This document shows, piece after piece, positions 54,531 through 63,430 of a DNA stretch of 64,000 nucleotides; the first letter of the stretch is position 1; every line of letters begins with the position of its first letter. Below the pieces are notes generated by a model. That model had not been told where the DNA came from, did no database searches, and saw only the letters and a list, made by a program, of their open reading frames with translations. Position numbers and translations under genes: made by a program. The stretch spans positions 1,089,001 to 1,153,000 of the forward strand of contig JBBBDQ010001294.1 of NCBI GenBank assembly GCA_037127315.1, read 5' to 3'. The DNA is from Ascarosepion bandense. Its lineage: Eukaryota; Mollusca; Cephalopoda; Sepiida; Sepiidae.

Positions 54531-54672
54531 TTGAATTCCAACTATGTCCCTAAATCCCACCTGTCTCTTATCTTTTGCTCGGCATTTACTGTACCCTGTA
54601 GTCTCATGCTTTAATTTCTTGCACACCAGTGGCAGCCCTACCTTGCTTGGTATAAAATGATTAGGAAAAAAA
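54531..54672 (+). pseudogene. Second LINE-A terminus in tandem
   Basis: Only the last ~140 bp: gtccctaaatcccacctgtc, cttgcacaccagtggcag, ccctaccttgcttggtataa, aatgattaggaaaaaaaa. Confidence 0.75.
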
Positions 54673-55011
54673 ACATTTACAGCTCTGTTATGCTGTAAAG
54701 TGACTTAGAAAGTTAGTGTAAGTATGTCTCCGGGATTAGCACTGAAAATATAAAAGGTGCACTGGGTTGCCATTTTATATTTTTAATTCCCTGCATATGC
54801 ATTGTTTTTGAACTATGACTATGCAATATAAACCACAGGTGGGATCTGGAAGTTTTGAAAAATCACAAATATGCCTAAGCAGTCATCTAGAAAAGGAGTT
54901 GGCAAGCTGCCCTAGTAGATGGGTATCCTTGGATACAAGTTGACAGCCATTTATTTATTTAAATCCTAAAAATTGTTCTTTAAATTTCTTTTGTGAAAAT
55001 ATTAACTCACT

Positions 55012-56055
55012 TGATAAAATCTGACAGTGTAATAATCCATTGAGGGATCAGTTTATTAATTCATAACAATAGAAAACACTACATCAATCAGAGACTTAAT
55101 ATTTAATAACTGAAATATTGAATTGCATAATAAAATCTGACAGTGTTATAATCCATTGAGGGATCAGTTTATTAATTCATAACAATAGAAAACACTACAT
55201 CAATCAGAGACTTAATATTTAATAACTGAAATATTGAATTGCATAATAAAATCTGACAGTGTAATAATCCATTGAGGGATCAGTTTATTAATTCATAACA
55301 ATAGAAAACACTACATCAATCAGAGACTTAATATTTAATAACTGAAATATTGAATTGCATAATAAAATCTGACAGAGTAATAATCCATTGAGGGATCAGT
55401 TTATTAATTCATAACAACAGAAAACACTACATCAATCAGAGACTTAATATTTAATAACTGAAATATTGAATTGCATAATAAAATCTGACAGTGTAATAAT
55501 CCATTGAGGGATCAGTTTATTAATTCATAACAATAGAAAACACTACATCAATCAGATACTTAATATTTAATAACTGAAATATTGAATTGCATAATAAAAT
55601 CTGACAGTGTTATAATCCATTGAGGGATCAGTTTATTAATTCATAACAATAGAAAACACTACATCAATCAGAGACTTAATATTTAATAACTGAAATATTG
55701 AATTGCATAATAAAATCTGACAGAGTAATAATCCATTGAGGGATCAGTTTATTAATTCATAACAACAGAAAGCACTACATCAATCAGAGACTTAATATTT
55801 AATAACTGAAATATTGAATTGCATAATAAAATCTGACAGTGTAATAATCCATTGAGGGATCAGTTTATTAATTCATAACAATAGAAAACACTACATCAAT
55901 CAGAGACTTAATATTTAATAACTGAAATATTGAATTGCATAATAAAATCTGACAGTGTATTAATCCATTGAGGGATCAGTTTATTAATTCATAACAATAG
56001 AAAGTATTACATCCAGTATAGGCTTAATATTTAATAACTTAAATATTGTAAGTGA
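55012..56055. repeat. 116 bp satellite, nine units
   Basis: Exact 116 bp spacing (ctgacag at 55021, 55137, 55253, 55369, 55485, 55601, 55717, 55833, 55949). Units are almost identical; the last is degraded on its right. Variant sites: gtaataatcc / gttataatcc / gagtaataat, and ataacaatag / ataacaacag. Confidence 0.97.
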
Positions 56056-56129
56056 TAAAATTCTTAAATCTTTTGTGTATGTTCTCCTTTACAGAATATG
56101 TAGGCAATGCATTAAATGATAAAATTGTA

Positions 56130-56515
56130 ATTGTAGTGAAGATACATCAGAAAAGACATTAGAATAATCAAGAATCTATAATGGCAGTAGGCCACCTGCA
56201 TTTGAAGAGAAAATGAATTCAGCATGGTGGATTTATTCAACCTGTTCAGCAAAGAGAATTAAAAGTCCCACAAGGATTTATTATTGGTGGCTATAATCAT
56301 AACAATATCCAGATGACACAGTTTTCTTAACAAACACAAGGAAACTACAAAAACTTCTACAGAAGGTAGCAGAGGGAAAATAAGAAGAAAAGACGAACTA
56401 TAAATTACAAAAAAATAGAAGGCAAGGTTATCAGTAAAAGGATGAACCCAAAATGCAAATTACAAATACTAAAATCATACAAGTGCAGAAACTAAAATAT
56501 CTAGGAAGTATTTTC
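56130..56515 (+). pseudogene. RTE-like LINE, segment 1 (RT region)
   Basis: Decayed RIIKNLYNGS, GRE-like CSAKRIKSPTRIYYWWL, DDTVFLTNTRKLQKLLQKVAEG and IIQVQKLKYLGS; the element is interrupted after tatctaggaag by SINE2. Confidence 0.75.
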
Positions 56516-56516
56516 A

Positions 56517-56936
56517 TTATTTACATTATTCAAACTGTTGTAGATTGTTCTTGTTTCCTGTGTTATGTCACTTCCGGTCTTATCTCCCTGTAACTCCTCT
56601 CTCTAAGTTTTAGTTCACCACTGCTCTAGCCAGTGTCTTAGAGCAGTGGCCTAGTGGATAAAAGTGTTGACCCAAAAAGTTGTGCGTTTAATACCTGGTG
56701 AACAAAAATTTAGGGAGTTGAGTTCAAGATAGATAACTAAGATACCCAGAAGTGACATGACTCATGGAACGAGAACAATTTAATCTAGTGATCGAAATAA
56801 AGGGTTTGGTTTGAAATTCTAATCACCTGAAGAAGGATGGAGAGTACAGCAGTTGAAACTTCATGAAATGGCATTACAGATGAAAACAACAGTCTAAACA
56901 ATATAAATAATTACAATGCCAACTCAGAAGTATAGA
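56517..56936. mobile_element. SINE2 in fold-back arrangement
   Basis: 56517-56628 is a minus-oriented SINE2 remnant (tail tatttacattattcaaactg, then a deleted body and caccactgctctag). 56629-56936 is a full plus-oriented SINE2: head gcagtggcctagtggataaa, gtgcgtttaatacc, cacctgaagaagg..gttgaaac, tail acaacagtctaaacaat. The two meet at CACTGCTCTA/TAGAGCAGTG. tatctaggaag before and tatctgggagg after look like the target duplication in the RTE copy. Confidence 0.75.
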
Positions 56937-56939
56937 CAA

Positions 56940-57041
56940 TTATCTGGGAGGTGTTCTAATAAAGGACAGAAAGTGCAACATAGAAATCTGAAGACGGAAT
57001 AGAATCACCAAAGATGCATTCCAGAAGCTAAGCAGAATATT
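56940..57041 (+). pseudogene. RTE-like LINE, segment 2
   Basis: YLGGVLIKDRKCNIEI and RITKDAFQKLSRIF continue the element between the SINE2 and SINE1 insertions. Confidence 0.75.
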
Positions 57042-57275
57042 CAGTTAGTTAAATGCCATATGTGAAATACGCGTGGGTGATCATGTCAAGAAAGAGACAT
57101 GACTGACTGGGCAGAAGAATATCTCATATTTAACCCATAAATAAGGGAAGCTATGGATTAATACCTTTCCCAAGGGTACTTGTATGTAAGTGAATGCAAT
57201 GAATTCAACTGGAATTCGAACTTGACTCCTCAATTTATTGTTCCAAGTCAATATCCACTGCACCACAATGCACAT
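57042..57275 (-). mobile_element. SINE1 inserted in RTE copy, 14 bp target-site duplication
   Basis: cagttagttaaatgccatat, atcatgtcaagaaagagaca, aagtgaatgcaatgaattca, accacaatgcacat. CTAAGCAGAATATT 57028-57041 is matched by CTAAGCAGAGTATT 57276-57289. Confidence 0.95.
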
Positions 57276-57670
57276 CTAAGCAGAGTATTTTTTCTGTTGC
57301 TTAAGCAGAATATTACGAGACAGAAAAACTTTATTAGAAACAAAGAAAAAAGCACTGAACTGTTATGCAACACCTTTCTTTCTGTATGGCAGTGAAGGCT
57401 AGACAATCTCCATAAAGATGAAGGAAAAACTTAAAGCAACAGAAATGCAGTTCTACAGAAGGATGCTGAGGATACCATGGACTGAACATGTATTCAACAA
57501 CAAGGTTTTGTAGAAAATAAAAACAAAGAGGAAACTTAACATCAAGAAGAGGCAGTTGAAATTTCTAGGGCACAAAATAAAGATAGAGGGCTTGGAAAAC
57601 CTGATACTCACAGGACAGATTGAGGGAAAACATTCCAAAGGAAAGCTGGGCAAAAAATACTTAATGAGCT
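57276..57670 (+). pseudogene. RTE-like LINE, segment 3
   Basis: Starts with a short duplicated aagcagaatatt, then RQKNFIRNKEK, LYGSEG, TEMQFYRRMLRIPWTEHV, KRQLKFLGHKIK, LENLILTGQIEG. The terminal text is replaced by another fragment near 57670. Confidence 0.75.
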
Positions 57671-57679
57671 TGAGTAAAG

Positions 57680-57758
57680 ATGCTGAGTATAATATAGATC
57701 GAATATGTGAACTACGACAAGGTTTTAGAAAAAATGGAAGCAAAAAGAAAACTTATTA
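57680..57758 (+). pseudogene. RTE-like LINE fragment left of MITE
   Basis: agatgctgagtataatatagatcgaatatgtgaac and aaaaatggaagcaaaaagaaaac are a separate copy of the RRML..W.E..VLE.MEAKRKL block. Confidence 0.7.
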
Positions 57759-57762
57759 TTAA

Positions 57763-58033
57763 CCCTGGAACACTAACCATCAGTTAAAGTTACACCACTA
57801 CTAACCATGGGTATATCATTGCCGATTTTGAAAATATCAAAAAAATATTAAATATAAACCTTTATTTGAAATATTTTCCATCAGAGACTTTAAAATTTGT
57901 ACTCTGAGTTAACATTAAATATGAAAAACATTATTTAGGTAAGAAAATCAGGTATTGAAAATTGTAATTAAATTGTAATTAAAATGGCGTCATTTGCACT
58001 GGGTACTATATACTCATGGTAAGTGTTCTCGGG
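57763..58033. mobile_element. piggyBac-like MITE (271 bp)
   Basis: Starts CCCTGGAACACTAACCAT and ends ATGGTAAGTGTTCTCGGG; 16 of the outer 20 bases pair as inverted repeats. TTAA flanks both ends (57759-57762 and 58034-58037) and the RTE reading text is continuous across a single TTAA. CCC...GGG ends and TTAA duplication are piggyBac superfamily hallmarks. No transposase inside. Confidence 0.8.
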
Positions 58034-58300
58034 TTAACATCAGGGAGAGACAGCTAAAATGTCTGGGGCATGTAATTAAGAAGGATGGTTTTGAAAATTT
58101 GACACTCGCAGGGTGGATAGAGGGAGTTAGGAACAGAGGAAAATAAAGCATAACATACTTGATGGGCTTGGGTAAACTGAATAGCAGAACAGGGTTTGGG
58201 AGAAATAACAAAAGGGCAAAATTTATTAAGAGCTACTAGGTCCAGGAAGATATGGAGAGCCATGATTGCCTATGCCTGGAAGGGACACAGCACATAAAAG
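58034..58300 (+). pseudogene. RTE-like LINE fragment right of MITE
   Basis: aacatcagggagagacagct (NIRERQLK) CLGHVIKKDGFENLTLAG, then tgatgggcttgggtaaact and end ctggaagggacacagcacataaaagg. Confidence 0.8.
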
Positions 58301-58474
58301 GAGAAAAAGAAATGAATATACTAGACTTGTTTGAACATGGAATCCTTGCAGTTCTTTTATATTCAGCCATATTTTTAAGTAAAATTCTCGGAAACAATTT
58401 TCAAAATTTGTGTACATGACAAAATGCTGTGTATGCATCAAATTTTAAATGCAAGAAAATTTGAACTCAAACAC

Positions 58475-58732
58475 ACGAATAGATTGGGAGACAGATAGAT
58501 AGATATGACCAGATTGGGATAGATAGCTAGAGAGGTAGATGCATAAATATGAACAGGTTGGGATGGATGGATAAATAGATATTTACAGATTGAGATAGAT
58601 GCGATCAGACTGGGATAGACAGATATGAACAGACTGAGATAGATCAATAAGAAAAGTTTGTGATTTGTAGATAGATGCAAACAGACTGAGAAAGATAGGT
58701 ACAGACTGAGAAAGATACAAAAAGACTGAGAT
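58475..58732. repeat. GATA-rich minisatellite, left block
   Basis: Irregular units of gatagatatgaacagactgg / gactgagatagat. Confidence 0.85.
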
Positions 58733-58734
58733 AT

Positions 58735-59018
58735 TATCTTGGTATTATTTTGAACTATTGTTCTCATCTTAGTTGATATAGACGTTATTATAGACACAAC
58801 GTTTTGACCAAGTACCCTTCGGTCATCATCAGGTGTCCATTTATTTGCTGATATGGATTATCTGTTGATTATTGTAATATATCCTGTGAAATTAGTTATT
58901 GTTCTTTCTTGTAGCAATTTGTGTGTCACTACCAGATCCAAGGATTGAAACTTATTTCTATAATAACATCTATATAAACCAAGATGAGAACAATAGTCCA
59001 AAACAATACCAAGATATG
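58735..59018. mobile_element. Long terminal-inverted-repeat element (~284 bp), unclassified
   Basis: 58737-58796 and 58960-59018 are about 60 bp inverted repeats with only a few mismatches (tatcttggtatt...gttctcatctt). It sits inside the GATA minisatellite. The left arm continues into gaccaagtacccttcggtca and catcaggtg, which resembles the SINE2 tail region. Confidence 0.7.
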
Positions 59019-59024
59019 AACAGA

Positions 59025-59076
59025 TGAAGATAAATAGATATATAATGAACAGACTTAGATGGATAATGAACAGACT

Positions 59077-59120
<44 letters not shown>

Positions 59121-59125
59121 GAAGA
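59025..59125. repeat. GATA microsatellite, right block
   Basis: Minisatellite resumed with an uninterrupted (GATA)n tract near 59078-59118. Confidence 0.95.
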
Positions 59126-59155
59126 GACTGGGATAAATAGGATGAAATGCATATA

Positions 59156-59448
59156 CATGTGCATTGTGGTGATTGAATGAGAAATCAAAGAGTCAATTTC
59201 AAATTTCAGTTGAATTTGTAGCCTACACTTACACACCAATACCCTTAGTAATCCGTCACATCTGCCTTCAGCTTTGGGTTAAATAGCAGGACAGATTGGG
59301 GTCTACACTCTTTGCTGGCAACCAGTCTGCTGCAGAAAGCAACAGCAACCTACTGCAGGAAAATCTTCTGCTCAGTCAGTCATGTTTCTTTCAAGACATG
59401 ATCACCTAAAAATGTATATCACATATGGCCCTTAACTGACTCGCAGAT
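59156..59448 (+). mobile_element. SINE1 copy, head damaged
   Basis: tgcattgtggtg then a deletion within the A box; B box decayed; gctggcaaccagtctgctgc, CATGTtTCtttcaAGACATG and cttaactgact are present. Confidence 0.85.
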
Positions 59449-59449
59449 A

Positions 59450-59825
59450 GATATAACCTGTAATTAGTATTGATATATTTGATATTCTTTTCCATCATTT
59501 CCACCAGATAAAGATTCTTGGTTTTGCTATAAAATTGTTTTCTTTATAATTATCAGTCGTAAGCAATTGTTTAGAACCAGATTCTTATCTAACATATATC
59601 TCAAATTGTCACTTCCTTTCTCAAAATTGTTAAAACAAGCAATTATTTACCTGAAGTTTAGGAAGCTAATTTAATGTTAGAATATCTCAGCCAAGATAAT
59701 ATTTATTTCCTTATCATCTTTTGTCAGCCAGAGGATATCGAGTCTCATTACAAAATTAATCTCAAATCATATTTTAAATTTCCAAAAGAAGATAAAGTCT
59801 CAAATAAAAATGGCAGTTATTTGAC
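59450..59825. other. Unassigned sequence
   Basis: No repeat or frame recognised. Confidence 0.4.
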
Positions 59826-60140
59826 CTCAAGGACACATGGCCTAGTGGATATAGATGCTGGTTAGTTCCAGTGACTTGAACAAAGAGTTGTGAGCTCAAT
59901 ACCAGTGGTGGACAAAATAAATAACTTACAGAGTTAAATTATTTATTTGCTACCAGAAGAAGCATTGCACATGGAATGAGTATGATTTACCCAGTGATTG
60001 GAATGAAGGGCTTGGTTCAAAATTGCTAACTCCTGAAGAAGGCCAGAGCGTACAACAGCTGAAAGATCAGAAACATGACAGTAAAAATGAAAACAATAGT
60101 CTGAATAGGGTAAATACTACCTCATCTCAGAAGTATGCAC
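59826..60140 (+). mobile_element. SINE2 copy
   Basis: acatggcctagtggatatag (A box), gagttgtgagctcaatacc (B box region), a body with catggaatgagtatgattta, cctgaagaaggcc...caacagctgaaag, tail aaacaatagtctgaat and a conserved cagaagtatgcacaa end. Confidence 0.85.
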
Positions 60141-60429
60141 AAATAAAGTCAAACATACAATACAATTTACATGAAAAATGAGGGAAAACAATCCTCTACT
60201 TTTCCTAGATATCATGCTACACTGTGTTGACAGTGGCTTAAAACTTAGTGCCTACCAAAAAATTAAAAAAATAATCTAATAAATTTTTTTCTCATCATCA
60301 TAGCAACAAAAATAAAATCTGGAATAAATACTGGATTCTTCTTAAGAGCACTCAGTATTTGCAACCCTCAATATTTACATGAAATAAGAAATATACTAAA
60401 AATACCTTCAAGACTCTTTAATGCATATT
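60141..60429. other. Unassigned, possibly upstream part of the Penelope-like relic
   Basis: Frames are closed by many stops. No block can be identified with confidence. Confidence 0.3.
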
Positions 60430-60960
60430 TCATATTCAATGCAAAATAAAAGGTTCATAAAAATAGAAAAACAGCCTCTCCTGATAAACCCAACGAATCA
60501 GAAAAAAATTTGTTATATTCACTGACTCTATTACAACTACAACCAAAAAGAACTTGTCTAAACTCAACATAAACTTTGTCACAACTACGTCTAAAATAAT
60601 AAAAGAAATAATCAATAGAAATTAAATCAAGTCAAAACTTGAAGGAGGAATTTACTTTATCACCGACAAGGAATGCCAGAAAGAATATATTAGAGAAACC
60701 TCAAGGAATTAAAAAAAAATATTCTGTGAACACAAAGGAGTGATTTTACATAACACACTAAAAGCATTAGTTGCTTACTGCAATGAGACAGACCAGGATT
60801 TTGATATAAAAAATGCTACTCCAATTAAAAGAAAATAATTCACAAAAATGAAAATGTTAATAAGGGCTTTAATTGTTAGATCAGGCACAGTAAATTTGCA
60901 TCCAGGTTCTAACAACATTTAACCTTTTTTGGCAGACCTTCTATTGTCACAAAGTGGGAT
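60430..60960 (+). pseudogene. Penelope-like element relic with GIY-YIG endonuclease trace
   Basis: Plus-strand text, after correcting for frame changes, gives KLNINFVTTTSKI and then KLEGGIYFITDKECQKEYIR followed by ETSRNLKK at 60640-60710: the GIY and YI(G) pair of a GIY-YIG nuclease, with the Gly of YIG replaced by Arg, and the C-x-x-C-like linker reduced to one Cys. EHKGVILHN-like text follows in a shifted frame. In Penelope-like elements this nuclease makes the target nick for reverse transcription. Dead here. Confidence 0.65.
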
Positions 60961-62035
60961 ATTGAATAACAAAGATGATAAAAACAAAAAAGAAAAACAG
61001 TCTAAATGAAAGCAACTAGATTACTGTATTTGCCAACTTATTCAAAGCGGGTTTTTACCAAAAAATGCACTAAAAATTAGTCTTCATTCAATAAAACAGT
61101 AACTTGTATGAGAGAGACATGCAGACCACAAAAAATGGGGTTCACTAGGAATGCATTGAGTTTAGCTCTGAAACTATGAATCCTGGAAGTGAACAAACAT
61201 GATATGCATACAATTATCCCTGAAAAAAAAAATTATCCAGGAAAAAATGTTTTTTAAATTTATGGAATTACACAATATTTTGCTGCTTGTTTTGTAGTAA
61301 TATCAGATTTTATAGAAATATTTTCTTTGACTGATATATTACTGCTGGCTTTGTGTGTGCGTTTGTTGATATACATGTATTGGAATTTGCTTTACTGAAT
61401 GTTATTTTGACTGTCACTGTATGTACCAGTGTTATCAGATACCATTAGATTTCTTTGTAAGTATTATTATTTCTTGGTAATTATACCTTACCCCACTTTT
61501 ATGTGAAAAAAAAAAATAGCGTAATTGGTGATAATATTGTAAGTGTTTCTACATGGTTGGTAAGAAAGTTGCATAATGGTAAAGTTGTAATTTTTATATA
61601 ATTTTAACTGACTGGCTGATGGTAAGCACCCTAGTTTTGAAGATAATAAATTTTCAAGTTTTGTAGTGGACAGGATTATGAATTTTGTGTTGTTGGTGTT
61701 AGAAGTGCTATCAGATTTATGTAAGTATATATATATATGCACAGACCTATAAACCTTTATAAATGCTGTGAGAAATATATATTTGTAGCCATATAAAATC
61801 TCTCACTCTCTCTCAGATACATATACAATTATGTATATGTGAGTATATATATATATATATATATGGTTTGATGGATGAATTGCTGTCTAAATGATCCCCA
61901 TTTTAACAGATATATTCACTAAGATTACACAGAAATATTAAATATTTTAATATATATATATATATTTTAATTTTTAATATTTTAATATTAAAGAGTAAAT
62001 TTGTTCAATAAAATTTCTATTGTCTTCAACTAAAG
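60961..62035. other. Unassigned sequence with (TA)n tracts
   Basis: TA tracts at 61725-61737, 61842-61864 and 61950-61966. The minus 84-codon frame at 61742 shows no motif. Confidence 0.4.
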
Positions 62036-62039
62036 CCTC

Positions 62040-62510
62040 CGGATAACTTTGGAATCTCCTGCCACTCTTCTTGATGTCACCATGTTTAAGTTTGTGAATG
62101 CTGCCATAATCCTTCAGTTCATCTTTAGCGCTAAAACGAGTTTTGGTAGCCTTTTGCTAAACTGCAGTCTAATCAAGGGTGTTGCAGCCTGGAGAGTTAG
62201 GTGTCCATATGTAAAGGATTATGTGGCCATAGACATTATCTGACAGCCATGACTGATTTCTTCTGCTTGTACAGCATGGTGCAGAAGCCTGTTGCCAGAT
62301 ATAGGTTTTTCTAAGAGCCACTATTTTGATACAAGGTAGCACTACCTTCTCAAAGCATTTGATGTAGACTTCCATGTTGAGTTTGAGGCCCAGTGGGAAG
62401 ATGAATAGAGGTATAACATTGCCGTCACTGGATATACCATCTAACTCTTTCCGAATCCTATGCACTCTGCTCAGATTGACACCCAAACACTCTGAAATGT
62501 TCATAATGTA
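62040..62510 (-). pseudogene. Mariner-like transposase relic 2, internally deleted
   Basis: From 62504 on the minus strand: NISECLGVNLSRVHRIRKEL (helix-turn-helix end), then a jump to DGNVIPLFIFPLGLKLNMEV, YIKCFEKVVLP, TYIWQQASAPCCTSRRNQSW and PNSPGCNTLD, then a shifted-frame AKDELK and SGRRFQ end near 62040. Canonical QQD is QQA and SPD is SPG, so two acidic triad residues are lost; about the middle 100 residues are deleted. Same family as 17.08 kb. Confidence 0.8.
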
Positions 62511-62714
62511 GCTTCCAGCATGAATGGCAAGCAGTTTCTAAATTTCTTGCAGAGTGAAATGCGTCATATTGCTATTTTTCTCACAGGTTGTTCCCAACTG
62601 ACCCTACTATATGCACAATCAACAAAATTAAAAACAATCGACATTCATGTGTTAAATAAAAAACATAACAATAGTTTACACATCTCACTACATATATATA
62701 TATATATAGCCTGC

Positions 62715-62778
62715 CAAGGTTTCACCAAATTGGATCTTCAGGGAAAGTTGGCTGAAGATCCAATTTGGTGAAAGCTTG
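62715..62778. repeat. 22 bp perfect inverted repeat
   Basis: Arms 62720-62741 and 62752-62773, loop of 10; outer bases ccaag/cttgg extend it with one mismatch. Confidence 0.95.
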
Positions 62779-62996
62779 GTAGGTTTGTTGGCTCTCTAGG
62801 TTAGTTATTTACTTAGTTTGCTCTACTTGCATATTGAGCGCTTTTTGTTTTAGGTTACTTGCCTTGAGTTTTTTTCTTTGAGCTACGTACTTTGACTGGT
62901 GTTCGGGTGCTTAGCTCATTCTTTTTTTATTACCATTTTTACCTTCCACGTATGTACTTGGAGGGTTTTTCGAAATGAGTATAATGACAAGTTTAC

Positions 62997-63031
<35 letters not shown>

Positions 63032-63129
63032 TATATTTATATCTATATCTATATATATATATATGTACATATGAATAAAATTATATACATATGTAGTTCA
63101 ATAAATTTACATGTTAACAATGTCTTTAT
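62779..63129. other. Unassigned sequence with (TA)n tract
   Basis: Uninterrupted TA tracts at 62999-63028 and 63050-63064; otherwise nothing recognised. Confidence 0.5.
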
Positions 63130-63335
63130 TGTACACATCAAAATTTCAACAGTATCTCTTTCCTTGTCAGTGCTCTTAATCCTGTGGTGAATATTTGTTA
63201 TATAGATTGAACAATACAATAAAAATTTCAGATAATACTTAATGTAATAACTATGTGCCAGGTTCCAGACTTATTGATCCAACCTCATATACATTCACCT
63301 ATTTCACTTCTTTTATGTTTAGATCAGAAATTTAT
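63130..63335. repeat. Dispersed repeat fragment shared with 27.3 kb
   Basis: tatagattgaacaatacaat, tgtgccaggttccagactta, ttgatccaacctcata correspond to tatagattgaatattataaa and ttattgatctgctctcctat at 27345-27425. Confidence 0.5.
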
Positions 63336-63359
63336 TTGCATGAATTTGTGTTCTAGAAG

Positions 63360-63430
63360 TTACTTCTGTTATATGCCATGTCCCTTCAGAACATGGCAGT
63401 TATAGTTTTCCACAATTTTCTGTCCATTAT
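63360..63430 (-). pseudogene. RTE-like 3' tail fragment
   Basis: cttctgttatatgccatgtcccttcagaacatggcag matches the RTE end, then breaks into the Penelope-like relic. Confidence 0.6.

Noticed and set aside
55012..56055. 116 bp array considered as CRISPR or as 5S rRNA/tRNA gene cluster
   Set aside because: Direct head-to-tail units without spacers; no 5S internal control region and no A/B boxes in the unit.
58735..59018. CTGATGATGACC...GGTCAAAAC as a complete hammerhead ribozyme
   Set aside because: The GAAA box is AAAA here, and no cleavage-site stem is evident.
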